Shown here piece by piece: positions 15,868 to 24,300 of a stretch of DNA of 32,624 bases. Position numbers and translations under genes: made by a program. Every line of letters starts with the position of its first letter. The stretch's first letter is position 1. The DNA comes from Betaproteobacteria bacterium (GTDB taxonomy: Bacteria; Pseudomonadota; Gammaproteobacteria; Burkholderiales; Burkholderiaceae): positions 1 to 32,624 of the forward strand of contig JAGWXN010000007.1 of assembly GCA_018969885.1 (NCBI GenBank). Reading direction: 5' to 3'. The notes under the pieces were generated by a model. The model made no database searches and was not told the origin of the DNA. It saw nothing but the letters and a program-made list of their open reading frames with translations.

Positions 15868-16758
15868 TCAGCCGCCCGCCTGCGCCTGCCGCTGCAGAAC
15901 CGCGAGCAGCTTCGCCGCAGGGCGGGAGCGCACCCCCGATTCAGGGAAGATTGCGCGAATACTCACGGCAATGACAGGCGACAACGGACGAAAACTCAAC
16001 TCGCCAAATTTTCCGCAGCGCTCGATTGCACGGTCAACGAGTGCGAGGCCCATTCCCTGGCTCACCATGAGACAGGCAGCGAGCGACGAACTCGCCTCAA
16101 TACACACATGCGGCGGTGCATGACCATGCGCGGCGAAAGTCTGTTCGATGAGACGCCCGAGCGGAGTTGAAGGTCCGGTGGAGATCACGTTCCGATTCGC
16201 GAGTTCTTCAAGCGCAATGGCGCGTCGGCGCGCAAGCGGATGGTCACGCGGCAGCGCGCACACCATCTGTGATTCGAGGAGCGGACGGCTTTGGAGTGAC
16301 GCGTCGGTAAAGGGTTCGTAGACCACACCGATATCGGCCTCACGGCGTGCGACCCGTGCCACGGCGAGCATGTTGGGTAGCGAATGAACCGATACCTCGA
16401 GCCTGGGGCTGTCCGCCTGCAGCGCCGCGAGCGCCTGCGGCAGCAGGGCACTCACCAGGGTGGGCGGCGCGGCGACCACCAGCCGGCCAGATCGGACATC
16501 TCGGAGCTGACGCATCAGCTGCGTAACCGTCTGTACCCGACCAAAAATCTCATTCAACTCGGGCTCGAGCGCGAGTGCCTCCGGCGTGGGATGAAGTCGG
16601 CCCCCGACGCGCTCGAACAGGTTCATGCCGAGCTGCAACTCCGCATGTTTGATGATTGCGCTCACAGCAGGTTGCGTGACATGCAGCTCACGAGCAGCAC
16701 CCGTGATGCTGCCGGCACGCATGACTGCATAAAGCGTTTCCAGCTGTTTGAGTGTCAT
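15868..16758 (-). CDS. LysR-type transcriptional regulator
   Basis: A 296-residue LysR regulator. The winged helix-turn-helix is at about residues 4-60 (AGSITGAARELHVTQPAVSAI is the recognition region), followed by the linker helix. The C-terminal part is a periplasmic-binding-protein-like co-inducer domain (GRLVVAAPPTLVSALLPQAL; DIGVVYEPFTDASLQ; SLAACLMVSQGMGLALVD). It is divergent from the TauD-like dioxygenase across a 107-bp gap containing a T-N11-A palindrome. That arrangement is classic for LysR control of the neighbouring operon plus autoregulation. The most likely targets are the genes from 16866 onwards. Effector unknown, perhaps a substrate or intermediate of that pathway. Confidence 0.95.
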   Translation of the reverse strand: MTLKQLETLYAVMRAGSITGAARELHVTQPAVSAIIKHAELQLGMNLFERVGGRLHPTPEALALEPELNEIFGRVQTVTQLMRQLRDVRSGRLVVAAPPTLVSALLPQALAALQADSPRLEVSVHSLPNMLAVARVARREADIGVVYEPFTDASLQSRPLLESQMVCALPRDHPLARRRAIALEELANRNVISTGPSTPLGRLIEQTFAAHGHAPPHVCIEASSSLAACLMVSQGMGLALVDRAIERCGKFGELSFRPLSPVIAVSIRAIFPESGVRSRPAAKLLAVLQRQAQAGG

Positions 16759-16760
16759 GG

Positions 16761-16777
16761 CATAAGATTACCTTATG
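16761..16777. promoter_or_regulatory. Candidate LysR operator (T-N11-A palindrome)
   Basis: Perfect inverted repeat CATAAG-ATTAC-CTTATG, containing the LysR consensus T-N11-A (16764-16776). It lies 3-19 bp upstream of the LysR start codon and about 90 bp upstream of the dioxygenase start. At this position bound regulator would block its own transcription and could activate the divergent operon. Confidence 0.6.
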
Positions 16778-16865
16778 ACGGGGTTTCGATAATTGATTTG
16801 CACCCCTCAAAGGTATCGATTCAGACTTCAACACTTCTTTTTCGATCCAACGCAATCATCCTGCC

Positions 16866-17714
16866 ATGTCCCTGACGATCAAACCGCTCGCCGCCCCGCT
16901 GGGCGCCGAGGTCACCGGAATCGACCTCCGCCAACCCCAGCCTACAGACGTGCGACAGAAGCTTTACGACGCCTGGGTTGAGCATGCGGTACTGGTCATT
17001 CGTGACCAGAAGCTCGAACCCGCAGAATTTCTCGAAGCGGCTCAGATTTTCGGCAAGGCCCTGCAGCAGCAGCTGCGCAAGTTCACCCTGCCCGAGCTCC
17101 CGCTGGTCGGCACCATCTCCAGCCGCGACCTGCCGCTGGTTGACGGAAAGCTCCATGTTCGGGGCGAGAACTACCACACCGATCACTCAAACTACCCGGC
17201 ACCTCCCAAGGCCACCACACTGCATGCAATCAATCTGCCCGATACCGGCGGTGATACGCAGTTTGTCGATGTTCGAAAAGCATTTGACGATCTGCCCCAG
17301 ACGCTCCGACAAAAGATCGTTTCCCTCCGATCTCCTCATGTCTACGAGGGCAGCCACAGCCCGCGCAAGATGACGGCACTGTCCGCCGAGGAGCGTGCAA
17401 AGGTTCCTCAGACAAGCCAGCCGCTGGTCATCCGTCATCCCGATAGCGGCCGCCACGCGCTCTACCTCAACACCGGTCGGATGGAAGGCATCGAGGGACT
17501 GCCTTCTGACGACGGCTGGGCGCTCATCGACCAGCTCTACCAACACGCCACCCAGTCGCGTTACGAATACCGTCACCGGTGGCGGGCGGGCGACATGGTG
17601 ATCTGGGATAACCGCAGCGTCATGCACCAGGCCAACGCTGACTACGACCCGGCTCAATATCGCTTCCTGTATCGCATCATGCTCGAGGGGGCACCGCTCC
17701 AGGCTGCTGCGTGA
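16866..17714 (+). CDS. TauD/TfdA-family Fe(II)/2-oxoglutarate dioxygenase
   Basis: A 282-residue non-haem iron dioxygenase. These enzymes couple 2-oxoglutarate decarboxylation to hydroxylation of a substrate, often releasing sulfite, phenol or aldehyde. The facial triad is H104-x-D106 (in YHTDHSNYP) and H254 (in SVMHQANADYD), with 2-oxoglutarate-binding arginines R266 and R270 (QYRFLYRIML). These positions and spacings nearly match E. coli TauD (H99, D101, H255, R266, R270). Start ATG 16866 is supported by the family N-terminus (SLTIKPLAAPLGAEVTGIDL). It is the first gene after the LysR operator region and is followed by two receptors, so it is probably the first chemical step on the imported compound. 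Taurine itself is not implied. Confidence 0.94.
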   Translation: MSLTIKPLAAPLGAEVTGIDLRQPQPTDVRQKLYDAWVEHAVLVIRDQKLEPAEFLEAAQIFGKALQQQLRKFTLPELPLVGTISSRDLPLVDGKLHVRGENYHTDHSNYPAPPKATTLHAINLPDTGGDTQFVDVRKAFDDLPQTLRQKIVSLRSPHVYEGSHSPRKMTALSAEERAKVPQTSQPLVIRHPDSGRHALYLNTGRMEGIEGLPSDDGWALIDQLYQHATQSRYEYRHRWRAGDMVIWDNRSVMHQANADYDPAQYRFLYRIMLEGAPLQAAA

Positions 17715-17772
17715 CCCCTGTCTGACCGAGGGCGCCAACCATCAGGCGTCCCGAAACAAAGCGAGGAGACCC

Positions 17773-18768
17773 ATGGACCGCACCATGATCAGCCGACGAA
17801 CCGCATTAGCGGTCGTCACATCGCTTGCGACCGGCATCACCGCGCTCGTCGCTGACCCGGCGGCCGCGCAAAGCGATTTCCCATCGCGCCCGATCAAGAT
17901 GATGGTGCCGTTTACCGCAGGCGGGGGCACCGACATCCTCGCGCGCGCACTCGCCACCAAAATGTCCGAAAACATGAAGCAGTCGGTGGTGGTTGAGAAC
18001 CGGCCGGGCGGCAACACGCTGCTCGCGACCCAGGTGCTTGCGCGCTCGCCTGCCGATGGCTACACGCTTCTGATGCAGACCAACAACCTCGCCTCCAACC
18101 CCACACTGTATGGCGCGAAGGCAGGATTCGATACCGTTCGCGACCTTGCGCCGGTCTCGCTCGTGGCCGGTAACCCCCATGTGCTGGTCGTCACGCCCTC
18201 ACTTCCCGCCCGCACACTGAAGGACTACCTGGAACTTGGCCGCGCCAGTCCCGAGCGCATCACCTACGGTTCAGCTGGCAGCGGCACGGTGAATCACCTC
18301 GCGGCTGAACAGCTCGCGATGCTGGCTGGGGTGAAACTGCTTCACGTGCCCTACAAGGGCAGCGGATCGGTGATGCCTGATCTGCTGGGTGGACAACTGA
18401 ATTCGCTGTTTGCCGCCATGCCCAATGTTCGCCAGCATATCGAGGCCGGCCGGCTGCGTGCGCTCGCCGTCACCACCCTTAAGCGCTTCCCGGGACTCCC
18501 GGACGTGCCCACGGTGGCCGAGTCTGGTTATCCAGGCTTTGATTTTCAGTCCTGGTTTGGTGTCGTTGCCCCAGGCGCTACGCCGCCCGCCATCATTACC
18601 CGACTCAACGCCGAGATCCGTCAGGCACTCGCCGATCCGGGTGTGATGGAGCGCCTGGGTAACTACGTGGTCTACGCCTCCTCGCCTGAGGAGTTTTCGG
18701 AATTTCTAGGTCGGCAGATCGAGGCGAGCGCGCGTCTGATTAAGACGCTTGGCGTGACCGTCGATTGA
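17773..18768 (+). CDS. Bug/TctC-family periplasmic solute receptor (first of a tandem pair)
   Basis: A 331-residue receptor. GAGGAG lies 6 nt before ATG 17773. The leader has adjacent arginines in SRRTALAVV followed by a moderately hydrophobic stretch and an AAA-QS cleavage site, so export by Tat is possible but Sec is not excluded. The mature region shows FPSRPIKMMVPFTAGGGTDILARAL, VVENRPGGNTLL, ADGYTL, GSAGSGTVNHLAAEQ and the canonical HVPYKGSGSVMPDLLGG. It follows the dioxygenase by 58 bp and precedes a second receptor by 66 bp. The nearest TctB/TctA genes are about 7 kb downstream. Confidence 0.95.
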   Translation: MDRTMISRRTALAVVTSLATGITALVADPAAAQSDFPSRPIKMMVPFTAGGGTDILARALATKMSENMKQSVVVENRPGGNTLLATQVLARSPADGYTLLMQTNNLASNPTLYGAKAGFDTVRDLAPVSLVAGNPHVLVVTPSLPARTLKDYLELGRASPERITYGSAGSGTVNHLAAEQLAMLAGVKLLHVPYKGSGSVMPDLLGGQLNSLFAAMPNVRQHIEAGRLRALAVTTLKRFPGLPDVPTVAESGYPGFDFQSWFGVVAPGATPPAIITRLNAEIRQALADPGVMERLGNYVVYASSPEEFSEFLGRQIEASARLIKTLGVTVD

Positions 18769-18834
18769 TTGAAGAGCCACATCACTGTACCCCCGGCGGA
18801 ACCGCTCCCCGGGCGATACAACGGGGAGCTAGTC

Positions 18835-19809
18835 ATGCGACGTCTTGTATTGAAAGGGCTGGGCGCCTCGCTCATGGGCGCTGTGGGGCCCGTGCAGGCT
18901 CAGAGTTCAACCTCATGGCCGTCCCGACCGGTTCGCATGGTGGTGCCATTTTCAACTGGAACGGCAGCCGATCTGGTCGCCCGTGCGCTCGGCACGCGCT
19001 TATCCGCCATGTGGGGACAATCGGTCCTGATCGAAAATGTTCAGGGGGCAGGTGGCAATATTGGCGCAGCAACGGTCGCAAAGGCGGCCGCTGACGGCTA
19101 CACACTTCTGATGGGCGGCATCAACCTTGCCATCAATCCCTCGCTTTATCGCGATATGCAATACGAACTGCAGCGCGATTTTCGACCCATCGCACTGGTA
19201 GGTGTCGCGCCGCTCGTGATCGTGGCCAACCCAGGCTTGCCCGCCTCCACGATCCCCGAACTGGTTGCCCTCAGCAAACAGAGCGACAAGCCGATCCTCT
19301 ACGGCTCAGGGGGCAACGGCAGCATCACGCATCTCGCACTGGAGATGCTGAAAAGTCAGACGGGCGCCGCGCTCTCACACGTGCCCTATAAGGGCATTGC
19401 ACAGATGATGACCGATGTGATCGGCAATCAGATTCCGCTCGCCTGTCCGGCACTCGCGAGCGCACTAGGCGCAATACAGAGCGGACGAATCAAGGCGCTG
19501 GCGGTCACCACCGCGCAGCGCTCCAGCCTGCTCCCCTCGGTCCCCACGGTGCGTGAGGCGGGGATCGCCGACTTTGACGTTTCCGCCTGGAATGGCCTGC
19601 TCGCCCCCGCCCGGACCCCGGATGAAGCGGTGACGCGCATTCTGAGTGATGTCGACAGCGTGGTACGCATGCCGGAGTTCGTCGAGGGCCTGCGCAAGCA
19701 GGCCCTCGAGCCCGATTTCAGGGGGCCCGAAGCGTTCCGAAGCTTTCTCTCGGGCGAGCTCGAGAAGTGGTCGCGACTGGCCCGCGCCTCAGGCGCCCGG
19801 ATGGACTGA
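18835..19809 (+). CDS. Bug/TctC-family periplasmic solute receptor (second of a tandem pair)
   Basis: A 324-residue receptor. ATG 18835 is chosen because GGGGAG lies about 6 nt upstream and a short basic-hydrophobic signal peptide follows (RRLVLKGLGASLMGAVGPVQA). The frame also allows TTG 18769, which would push the signal peptide inside. The motifs are more diverged than in its neighbour: VPFSTGTAADLVARAL lacks the GG[GA]xD pattern, and the loop reads HVPYKGIAQMMTDVIGN. The pair is therefore not a recent duplication and the two probably bind different ligands. The AtuA-like gene starts 20 bp downstream. Confidence 0.94.
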   Translation: MRRLVLKGLGASLMGAVGPVQAQSSTSWPSRPVRMVVPFSTGTAADLVARALGTRLSAMWGQSVLIENVQGAGGNIGAATVAKAAADGYTLLMGGINLAINPSLYRDMQYELQRDFRPIALVGVAPLVIVANPGLPASTIPELVALSKQSDKPILYGSGGNGSITHLALEMLKSQTGAALSHVPYKGIAQMMTDVIGNQIPLACPALASALGAIQSGRIKALAVTTAQRSSLLPSVPTVREAGIADFDVSAWNGLLAPARTPDEAVTRILSDVDSVVRMPEFVEGLRKQALEPDFRGPEAFRSFLSGELEKWSRLARASGARMD

Positions 19810-19829
19810 CCCACCTCAAGGGGCTGCGT

Positions 19830-21188
19830 ATGCCAACCACCGCAACGCTTCGTATCGGCGCTGGCTCGAGCTTCGCCGATGACCGGATTGCACCGGCAGT
19901 CGATCTCGCCGAACGGGGCGCGATCGACTATCTGGTCTTCGAATGCCTCGCCGAGCGAACCGTGGCGCGCGAAAATCAGACCCGGAGAAAGGATCCGTCC
20001 AAGGGCTACACCCCGCGAATGCTCGATCGCCTGGAAGCGGTGCTACCGGCGTGCCTGCGCAATGATGTGAAGATCGTGAGTAACATGGGCGCGGCCAATC
20101 CAATCGGCGCAGCCGAACTCGCGCGCGCGCATGCCCGCGACTGCGGTCTCGGCGATATTCACTGCGCAGTGGTCACTGGTGACGATGTATCAGAACTCTT
20201 GCGTCGCCAGCCTCAGCTGCGCCTCATGGAGTCGGGTGAGCCGCTCGAATCCCTGCTCCCGGCCATGGTGTCCGCCAACGCCTATCTGGGTGCAGACGCG
20301 GTGTGCCGGGCAATCGCCACCGGTGCTCGGCTGGTCCTCACTGGCAGGGTGGCCGACCCCTCGCTCTTTCTCGCGCCCGCGATGCATCACTTCGGCTGGT
20401 CGTATAACGACCTGCAGCGCCTGGCCGCAGGCACCGCTGCCGGTCATCTGCTCGAGTGCTGCGCGCAGGTAAGCGGCGGTTGTTTCGGTGATCGCCTGGG
20501 CGGTAAGGATGTCCCCGATCTCGCCCGCCTCGGGTTCCCGTTTGCCGATATCGATGCCGAGGGCGGCGTGGTGATCGGTAAGCTCGATGGTACGGGCGGC
20601 CGAGTCGACGTGGCCACCTGCACCGAGCAGCTGCTCTACGAAATCCACGACCCGGCTGACTACATCACCCCCGACTGCGTTCTGGATATCACCGCGCTTG
20701 ACTTGTTTTCAGTTGGAGCAGATCGGGTTCGCATGACTGGCGCTCGCGCGCGTCCGCGCACCCCCACCTACAAAGTCACGGTCGGCTACGACGACGGCTA
20801 TATTGGCGAGGGCCAGATTTCCTACGCTGGCGAGCATGCACTCGATCGTGCACGCTGGGCGGCTGAAGTCGTGCAACAGCGTCTGGCCGATCGCGGGTTC
20901 TCCTATCGGGAGACGCGTGTCGACTACATCGGCATGTCGAGCCTGCACGGCATGGGTAGCGGGCGCGTTGAACCCTATGAGGTGAGGCTTCGCATCGCGA
21001 TGCGCTGCGATTCCCGAAAAGCGGCCGAAGCGGTGGGCTTTGAAACCCGCGCGCTGCACGTCAATGGTCCGGGGGGTGGCGGTGGCGGCGCCGACCCGGT
21101 CGTGAGAGAGGTGCTTGCTGTTCAATCGGTCCTGATTCCGCGCGAGCAGGTGGATCCGCAGGTCCAGATCACGGAGCTTCGCTCATGA
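19830..21188 (+). CDS. AtuA-like acyclic terpene utilisation family protein (DUF1446), N-terminal part
   Basis: A 452-residue protein of the DUF1446/AtuA family. Family features visible are IGAGSSFADDRIAPAVDLAE at the start, VFECLAERTVARENQTRR, KIVSNMGAANPIGAAELA, VLTGRVADPSLFLAPAMHHFGW and CAQVSGGCFGD. In Pseudomonas aeruginosa, AtuA belongs to the citronellol/geraniol catabolic cluster, but its reaction is not established. Start ATG 19830 has AAGGGG upstream and the family N-terminus. The usual C-terminal domain is absent here and is encoded by the next gene, with a 4-bp overlap. The other atu genes (such as the geranyl-CoA carboxylase subunits) are absent from the window, so terpene breakdown should not be assumed. 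Confidence 0.9.
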   Translation: MPTTATLRIGAGSSFADDRIAPAVDLAERGAIDYLVFECLAERTVARENQTRRKDPSKGYTPRMLDRLEAVLPACLRNDVKIVSNMGAANPIGAAELARAHARDCGLGDIHCAVVTGDDVSELLRRQPQLRLMESGEPLESLLPAMVSANAYLGADAVCRAIATGARLVLTGRVADPSLFLAPAMHHFGWSYNDLQRLAAGTAAGHLLECCAQVSGGCFGDRLGGKDVPDLARLGFPFADIDAEGGVVIGKLDGTGGRVDVATCTEQLLYEIHDPADYITPDCVLDITALDLFSVGADRVRMTGARARPRTPTYKVTVGYDDGYIGEGQISYAGEHALDRARWAAEVVQQRLADRGFSYRETRVDYIGMSSLHGMGSGRVEPYEVRLRIAMRCDSRKAAEAVGFETRALHVNGPGGGGGGADPVVREVLAVQSVLIPREQVDPQVQITELRS

Positions 21189-21487
21189 CAGCGCTTCATC
21201 AGATTGCCCACGGGCGCGCGGGCGACAAGGGGAATACCTCCAACATCTCAGTGATCGCATTCGACGCTGCTGGATGGTTGCTCATCCGAGACCGGCTGAC
21301 TGCCCAGCGTGTGCAGCAGGCCTTCGCGCATATCGCCACCGGGCCTGTGCGCCGCTATGAGTTGCCGCGCCTCAAAGCCCTCAATTTCGTGATCGAGGGC
21401 GCCCTCGGTGGCGGAGTGACCCGCTCACTTGCACAAGATGCTCACGGCAAATCACTGAGCAGTCTCATGATGAGTATTGATATCTGA
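21185..21487 (+). CDS. AtuA C-terminal ferredoxin-fold-like domain as a separate protein
   Basis: A 100-residue protein matching the C-terminal domain of AtuA-like proteins: HQIAHGRAGDKGNTSNISVIAF at the N-terminus (the typical RSGDKG-type motif) and a conserved LPRLKALNFVIEGALGGGVTRSL near the end. It overlaps the AtuA N-terminal gene by ATGA, so the two halves should be made in equal amounts and probably form one complex. It has no signal peptide or membrane segment. Many long AtuA proteins carry both parts in one chain; here they are clearly two open frames, not a sequencing frameshift, because each has proper start and stop signals. Confidence 0.85.
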   Translation: MTALHQIAHGRAGDKGNTSNISVIAFDAAGWLLIRDRLTAQRVQQAFAHIATGPVRRYELPRLKALNFVIEGALGGGVTRSLAQDAHGKSLSSLMMSIDI

Positions 21488-21510
21488 TTCTTACCCTCGG
21501 GGAGAGTGGC

Positions 21511-22530
21511 GTGTCCGTTGTTGTTGCCTGCCTGGATAACTGGGCGCCAGCCGTTCGCGAAGTGGTGCGTACGGTTGTCCGTCACCAGACTGAACATGAG
21601 CTCGAGCTCTGCTTTGCCAATTCCTATGACGATGCCGAGCAACATGGGCTGATCGAGCGCGCCGACATCGCACTGCCGGGCTGGGCTGCCATCACCGGAC
21701 CCATGCTTGATCGCGCCCATCGGCTTCGCTTCATTCAGAAGTGGGGCATCGGTGTAGACCGCATCGATGTCAACGCCGTACGGGCGCGAGGTATTCCGCT
21801 CGCGATCACGGCGGGGTCGAATGCCGCCCCGGTTGCTGAGTTGGCCATTGCGCTCATGCTGGGGGTTTACCGACGCATTGCACAGGTCGACCGCGCCATG
21901 CGGGAGGGGCGTTGGCTGAAGGCGGAAATGCGCGAAGTCTGCTTTCAGATCAGTGGCAAGACGGTTGGCCTGATCGGTTTCGGCAACATCGGCAGAATGC
22001 TCGCAAGACGGCTTCGCGGATTCGATTGTGAGGTGATTTATCACGACACGGTTCGTTCGCCCCCCGCGCTCGAGGCGGAGCTTGGGGTGCGCTATGTCGA
22101 TTTCGCACCATTGATCGAGCAAAGCGATATCGTGAGCCTGCATGCACCGGCCACCCCCGCCACCGAGCACCTCATGAACGCCGACACACTGGCTGCCATG
22201 AAGCGGGGCTCAATTCTGATCAACACCGCCCGGGGCGAGCTGATCGACGAGGCGGCGCTCGTGCGCGCACTCAAGAGCGGACACCTGCGCGGGGCGGGCC
22301 TGGATACCTTCGCGCAGGAGCCGCCGCCAGCTGACCATCCGCTACTGCAGCTGGACCAGGTGGTGGCCACCCCACATATCGGTGGCGGCGTCTTCGATAA
22401 CGTTGAAAATGTTGCGCGTCACGCCATTGGAAACATTCTGCGATTTCTGTCCGGCGCGCCCATCGCACCGGCTGATCTGATCGTGTGGCCGGCGCAAGCG
22501 GCTGCGTTTGAATCGACGAGGCACTCATGA
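21511..22530 (+). CDS. D-isomer-specific 2-hydroxyacid dehydrogenase
   Basis: A 339-residue NAD-dependent 2-hydroxyacid dehydrogenase, which interconverts 2-hydroxy and 2-oxo acids. The nucleotide-binding motif GFGNIG is at residues 156-161, with acidic D179 at the end of beta-2 suggesting NAD rather than NADP. Catalytic residues are R241 (NTARGELID), E270 (FAQEPP) and H289 (ATPHIGGG). Start GTG 21511 has a GGGGAGAG ribosome-binding site 6-8 nt upstream. It follows the AtuA C-terminal gene by 23 bp and overlaps the aldolase by 4 bp, so its product may feed, or come from, the aldolase's 2-oxo acid. Confidence 0.94.
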   Translation: MSVVVACLDNWAPAVREVVRTVVRHQTEHELELCFANSYDDAEQHGLIERADIALPGWAAITGPMLDRAHRLRFIQKWGIGVDRIDVNAVRARGIPLAITAGSNAAPVAELAIALMLGVYRRIAQVDRAMREGRWLKAEMREVCFQISGKTVGLIGFGNIGRMLARRLRGFDCEVIYHDTVRSPPALEAELGVRYVDFAPLIEQSDIVSLHAPATPATEHLMNADTLAAMKRGSILINTARGELIDEAALVRALKSGHLRGAGLDTFAQEPPPADHPLLQLDQVVATPHIGGGVFDNVENVARHAIGNILRFLSGAPIAPADLIVWPAQAAAFESTRHS

Positions 22531-23372
22531 CTTCCTCTCCCGGCGTGACGCCTTCCGGCGTTCGTAATCGGCTGCGCGAGCGCCTGCAGCGAGGCGGACT
22601 CGGCCTGGCCATGATCGTCAAGCAGGTGCGATCGGTTGACATCGCACTCGCTGCATCCACCTGCGGCTACGACGCCGTCTATGTCGATCTCGAGCATGCA
22701 GTGATCTCGGAATCTGAAGCTGCACAGATTTGCATCACTGCCGCCAATATCGGCATCACACCGCTGGTTCGCGTCCCGGGGCTATCGGCATCGGCAATCA
22801 CCCGCATCCTCGACGCGGGTGCACTGGGCATCGTGGCACCGCACATCGAGTCTGCCGAGGAAGCCCGCGCGGTGGTCGCAGCCGCGCGTTTCGCACCGTT
22901 GGGCGAACGCTCGGTGGCGGGTAGCTGGCCGCATTTTCACTATCAGTCGCTACCGGCCGCGCAGGTCCGAAGCCTGCTCAACGCCAACACGATGGTGGTC
23001 TGCATGCTCGAGACGCCGGCAGCGGTGGAGCGCGCCGACGAGATCGCCGCGGTTCCTGGTGTTGATGTTTTGCATATCGGGTCCAATGATCTTTGCGATG
23101 CGATGGGCATTCCCGGGCAGTTCGACCATCCCAGGCTCGCACGCGCCTACGACCAGGTGGTCGCCGCCTGCCGGCGTCACGGTAAAACGCCCGGTGCCGG
23201 CGGACTGGGTGGCTCGCCTGAGGTGGCTCGGGCAGCAATCGGTCAGGGCATCCGATTTATCACTGCGGGAAATGACTGGGCGTTTCTGATCAGCGCAGCG
23301 CGCCAGCGCGCATCCCAGCTGCGCGAACTCGATCCAGACGCGTCCCCCCCCGCCAACAAGGAGGCGAATTAA
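22527..23372 (+). CDS. HpcH/HpaI-type class II pyruvate aldolase
   Basis: A 281-residue aldolase of the HpaI family, metal-dependent enzymes that split 4-hydroxy-2-oxo acids to pyruvate and an aldehyde. Residues aligning with the characterised enzyme are present: H57 (VDLEHAV), R82 (LVRVPG), metal ligand E162 (CMLETPAAVE) and metal ligand D188 (IGSNDLCDAMG). The sequence also shows the typical GIVAPHIESAEEARAVV and GERSVAG segments. It overlaps genes on both sides (4 bp with the dehydrogenase, 1 bp with the lactonase), showing tight coupling. With a lactonase and a 2-hydroxyacid dehydrogenase beside it, it probably acts on a sugar-acid-like or ring-cleavage product. Confidence 0.93.
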   Translation: MTSSPGVTPSGVRNRLRERLQRGGLGLAMIVKQVRSVDIALAASTCGYDAVYVDLEHAVISESEAAQICITAANIGITPLVRVPGLSASAITRILDAGALGIVAPHIESAEEARAVVAAARFAPLGERSVAGSWPHFHYQSLPAAQVRSLLNANTMVVCMLETPAAVERADEIAAVPGVDVLHIGSNDLCDAMGIPGQFDHPRLARAYDQVVAACRRHGKTPGAGGLGGSPEVARAAIGQGIRFITAGNDWAFLISAARQRASQLRELDPDASPPANKEAN

Positions 23373-24295
23373 TGCGTGTCGTTGCAGAAGATCTGTGGTT
23401 CCCGGAAGGGCCTGTCTGGGTGGGTGATGGCAGTCTGCTGGTGGTTGAGATCAGGCGGCGGACACTTACCCAGATCTGGCTGGATGGGCGCAAGCGAGTG
23501 GTTGCCGAATTGGGGGGCGGCCCCAATGGCGCCGCCATCGGGCCCGATGGCCATGCCTACGTCTGCAACAACGGCGGCTTTGCCTTTCGTCAGCGACCCG
23601 ACGGCCGTTGGGTCACCCACGGCACACCCGATGATTACGACACCGGCCGAATCGAGCGTGTGAACCTCGCCACCGGCAAGGTCGAGCGTCTTTACGATCG
23701 CGTCGGCGACAGCAAAATCCGCGGGCCCAATGATCTCTGCTTCGATGCCCACGGCGGCTTCTGGTTCACCGACCCGGGTAAGACCCGACACCGCGACTGG
23801 GACCGAGGCAGCGTCTGTTATGCCAAAGCCGATGGATCATCAGTGCGTGAACTGATCTTCCCGATTCATAAGCCCAACGGGGTCGGCCTCTCCCCTGATG
23901 GCAAGACGCTCTATGTCGCCGAAACCGAATCCGCCCGCCTGTGGGCCTGGCCGCTCAAGGGGCCAGGTGAGCTGGCCCAGCCGGCCACGGCGTCGCCCGA
24001 TTCACCGCATGGCAGCCGCCTGGTGTATCAGTGGCCTGGCTATGCGCGCTTCGATTCGCTCGCTGTCGAGGCGGACGGACGGATTGCCGTGGCCACCCTC
24101 GATCGCGGCGGAATCACCAGTTGCCACCCCACCGACGGTAGCGCAGACTTCGTACCGGTTCCGGGTGATACGCACATCACCAATGTCTGCTTCGGCGGCG
24201 AAGGGCTTCGTAAGGCCTATGTCACCCAGTCCTACGCAGGCCGCCTGGTCGAGATCGACTGGCCTCGCGCCGGTCTCAAGCAATTTCAACTCTGA
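23372..24295 (+). CDS. SMP-30/gluconolactonase/LRE-family lactonase
   Basis: A 307-residue six-bladed beta-propeller of the SMP-30 family, calcium- or zinc-dependent lactonases. Metal-site residues are visible: E12 in WFPEGPVW, the Asn of RGPNDLCFD, and Asn/Asp in PNGVGLSPDGKTLYVAE. AAGGAGG precedes ATG 23372, which shares one base with the aldolase stop (TAATG). No signal peptide is present, so hydrolysis is cytoplasmic. It probably opens a lactone whose acid is then dehydrated or oxidised and cleaved by the aldolase. Confidence 0.93.
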   Translation: MRVVAEDLWFPEGPVWVGDGSLLVVEIRRRTLTQIWLDGRKRVVAELGGGPNGAAIGPDGHAYVCNNGGFAFRQRPDGRWVTHGTPDDYDTGRIERVNLATGKVERLYDRVGDSKIRGPNDLCFDAHGGFWFTDPGKTRHRDWDRGSVCYAKADGSSVRELIFPIHKPNGVGLSPDGKTLYVAETESARLWAWPLKGPGELAQPATASPDSPHGSRLVYQWPGYARFDSLAVEADGRIAVATLDRGGITSCHPTDGSADFVPVPGDTHITNVCFGGEGLRKAYVTQSYAGRLVEIDWPRAGLKQFQL

Positions 24296-24300
24296 CGGAT

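Noticed and set aside
16793..16819. Possible sigma-70 promoter (TTGATT and TATCGA) for the dioxygenase operon
   Set aside because: The spacer is only 15 bp and the -10 match is poor, so it is not supported enough to annotate.
17773..19809. Recent tandem duplication of receptor genes
   Set aside because: The two proteins differ in most positions, including the ligand loops, so they are old paralogues or were separately acquired.
19830..21487. Frameshifted AtuA pseudogene
   Set aside because: Each part has a proper start and stop, the overlap is a standard ATGA junction, and conserved motifs are intact, so two genes are more likely than a broken one.
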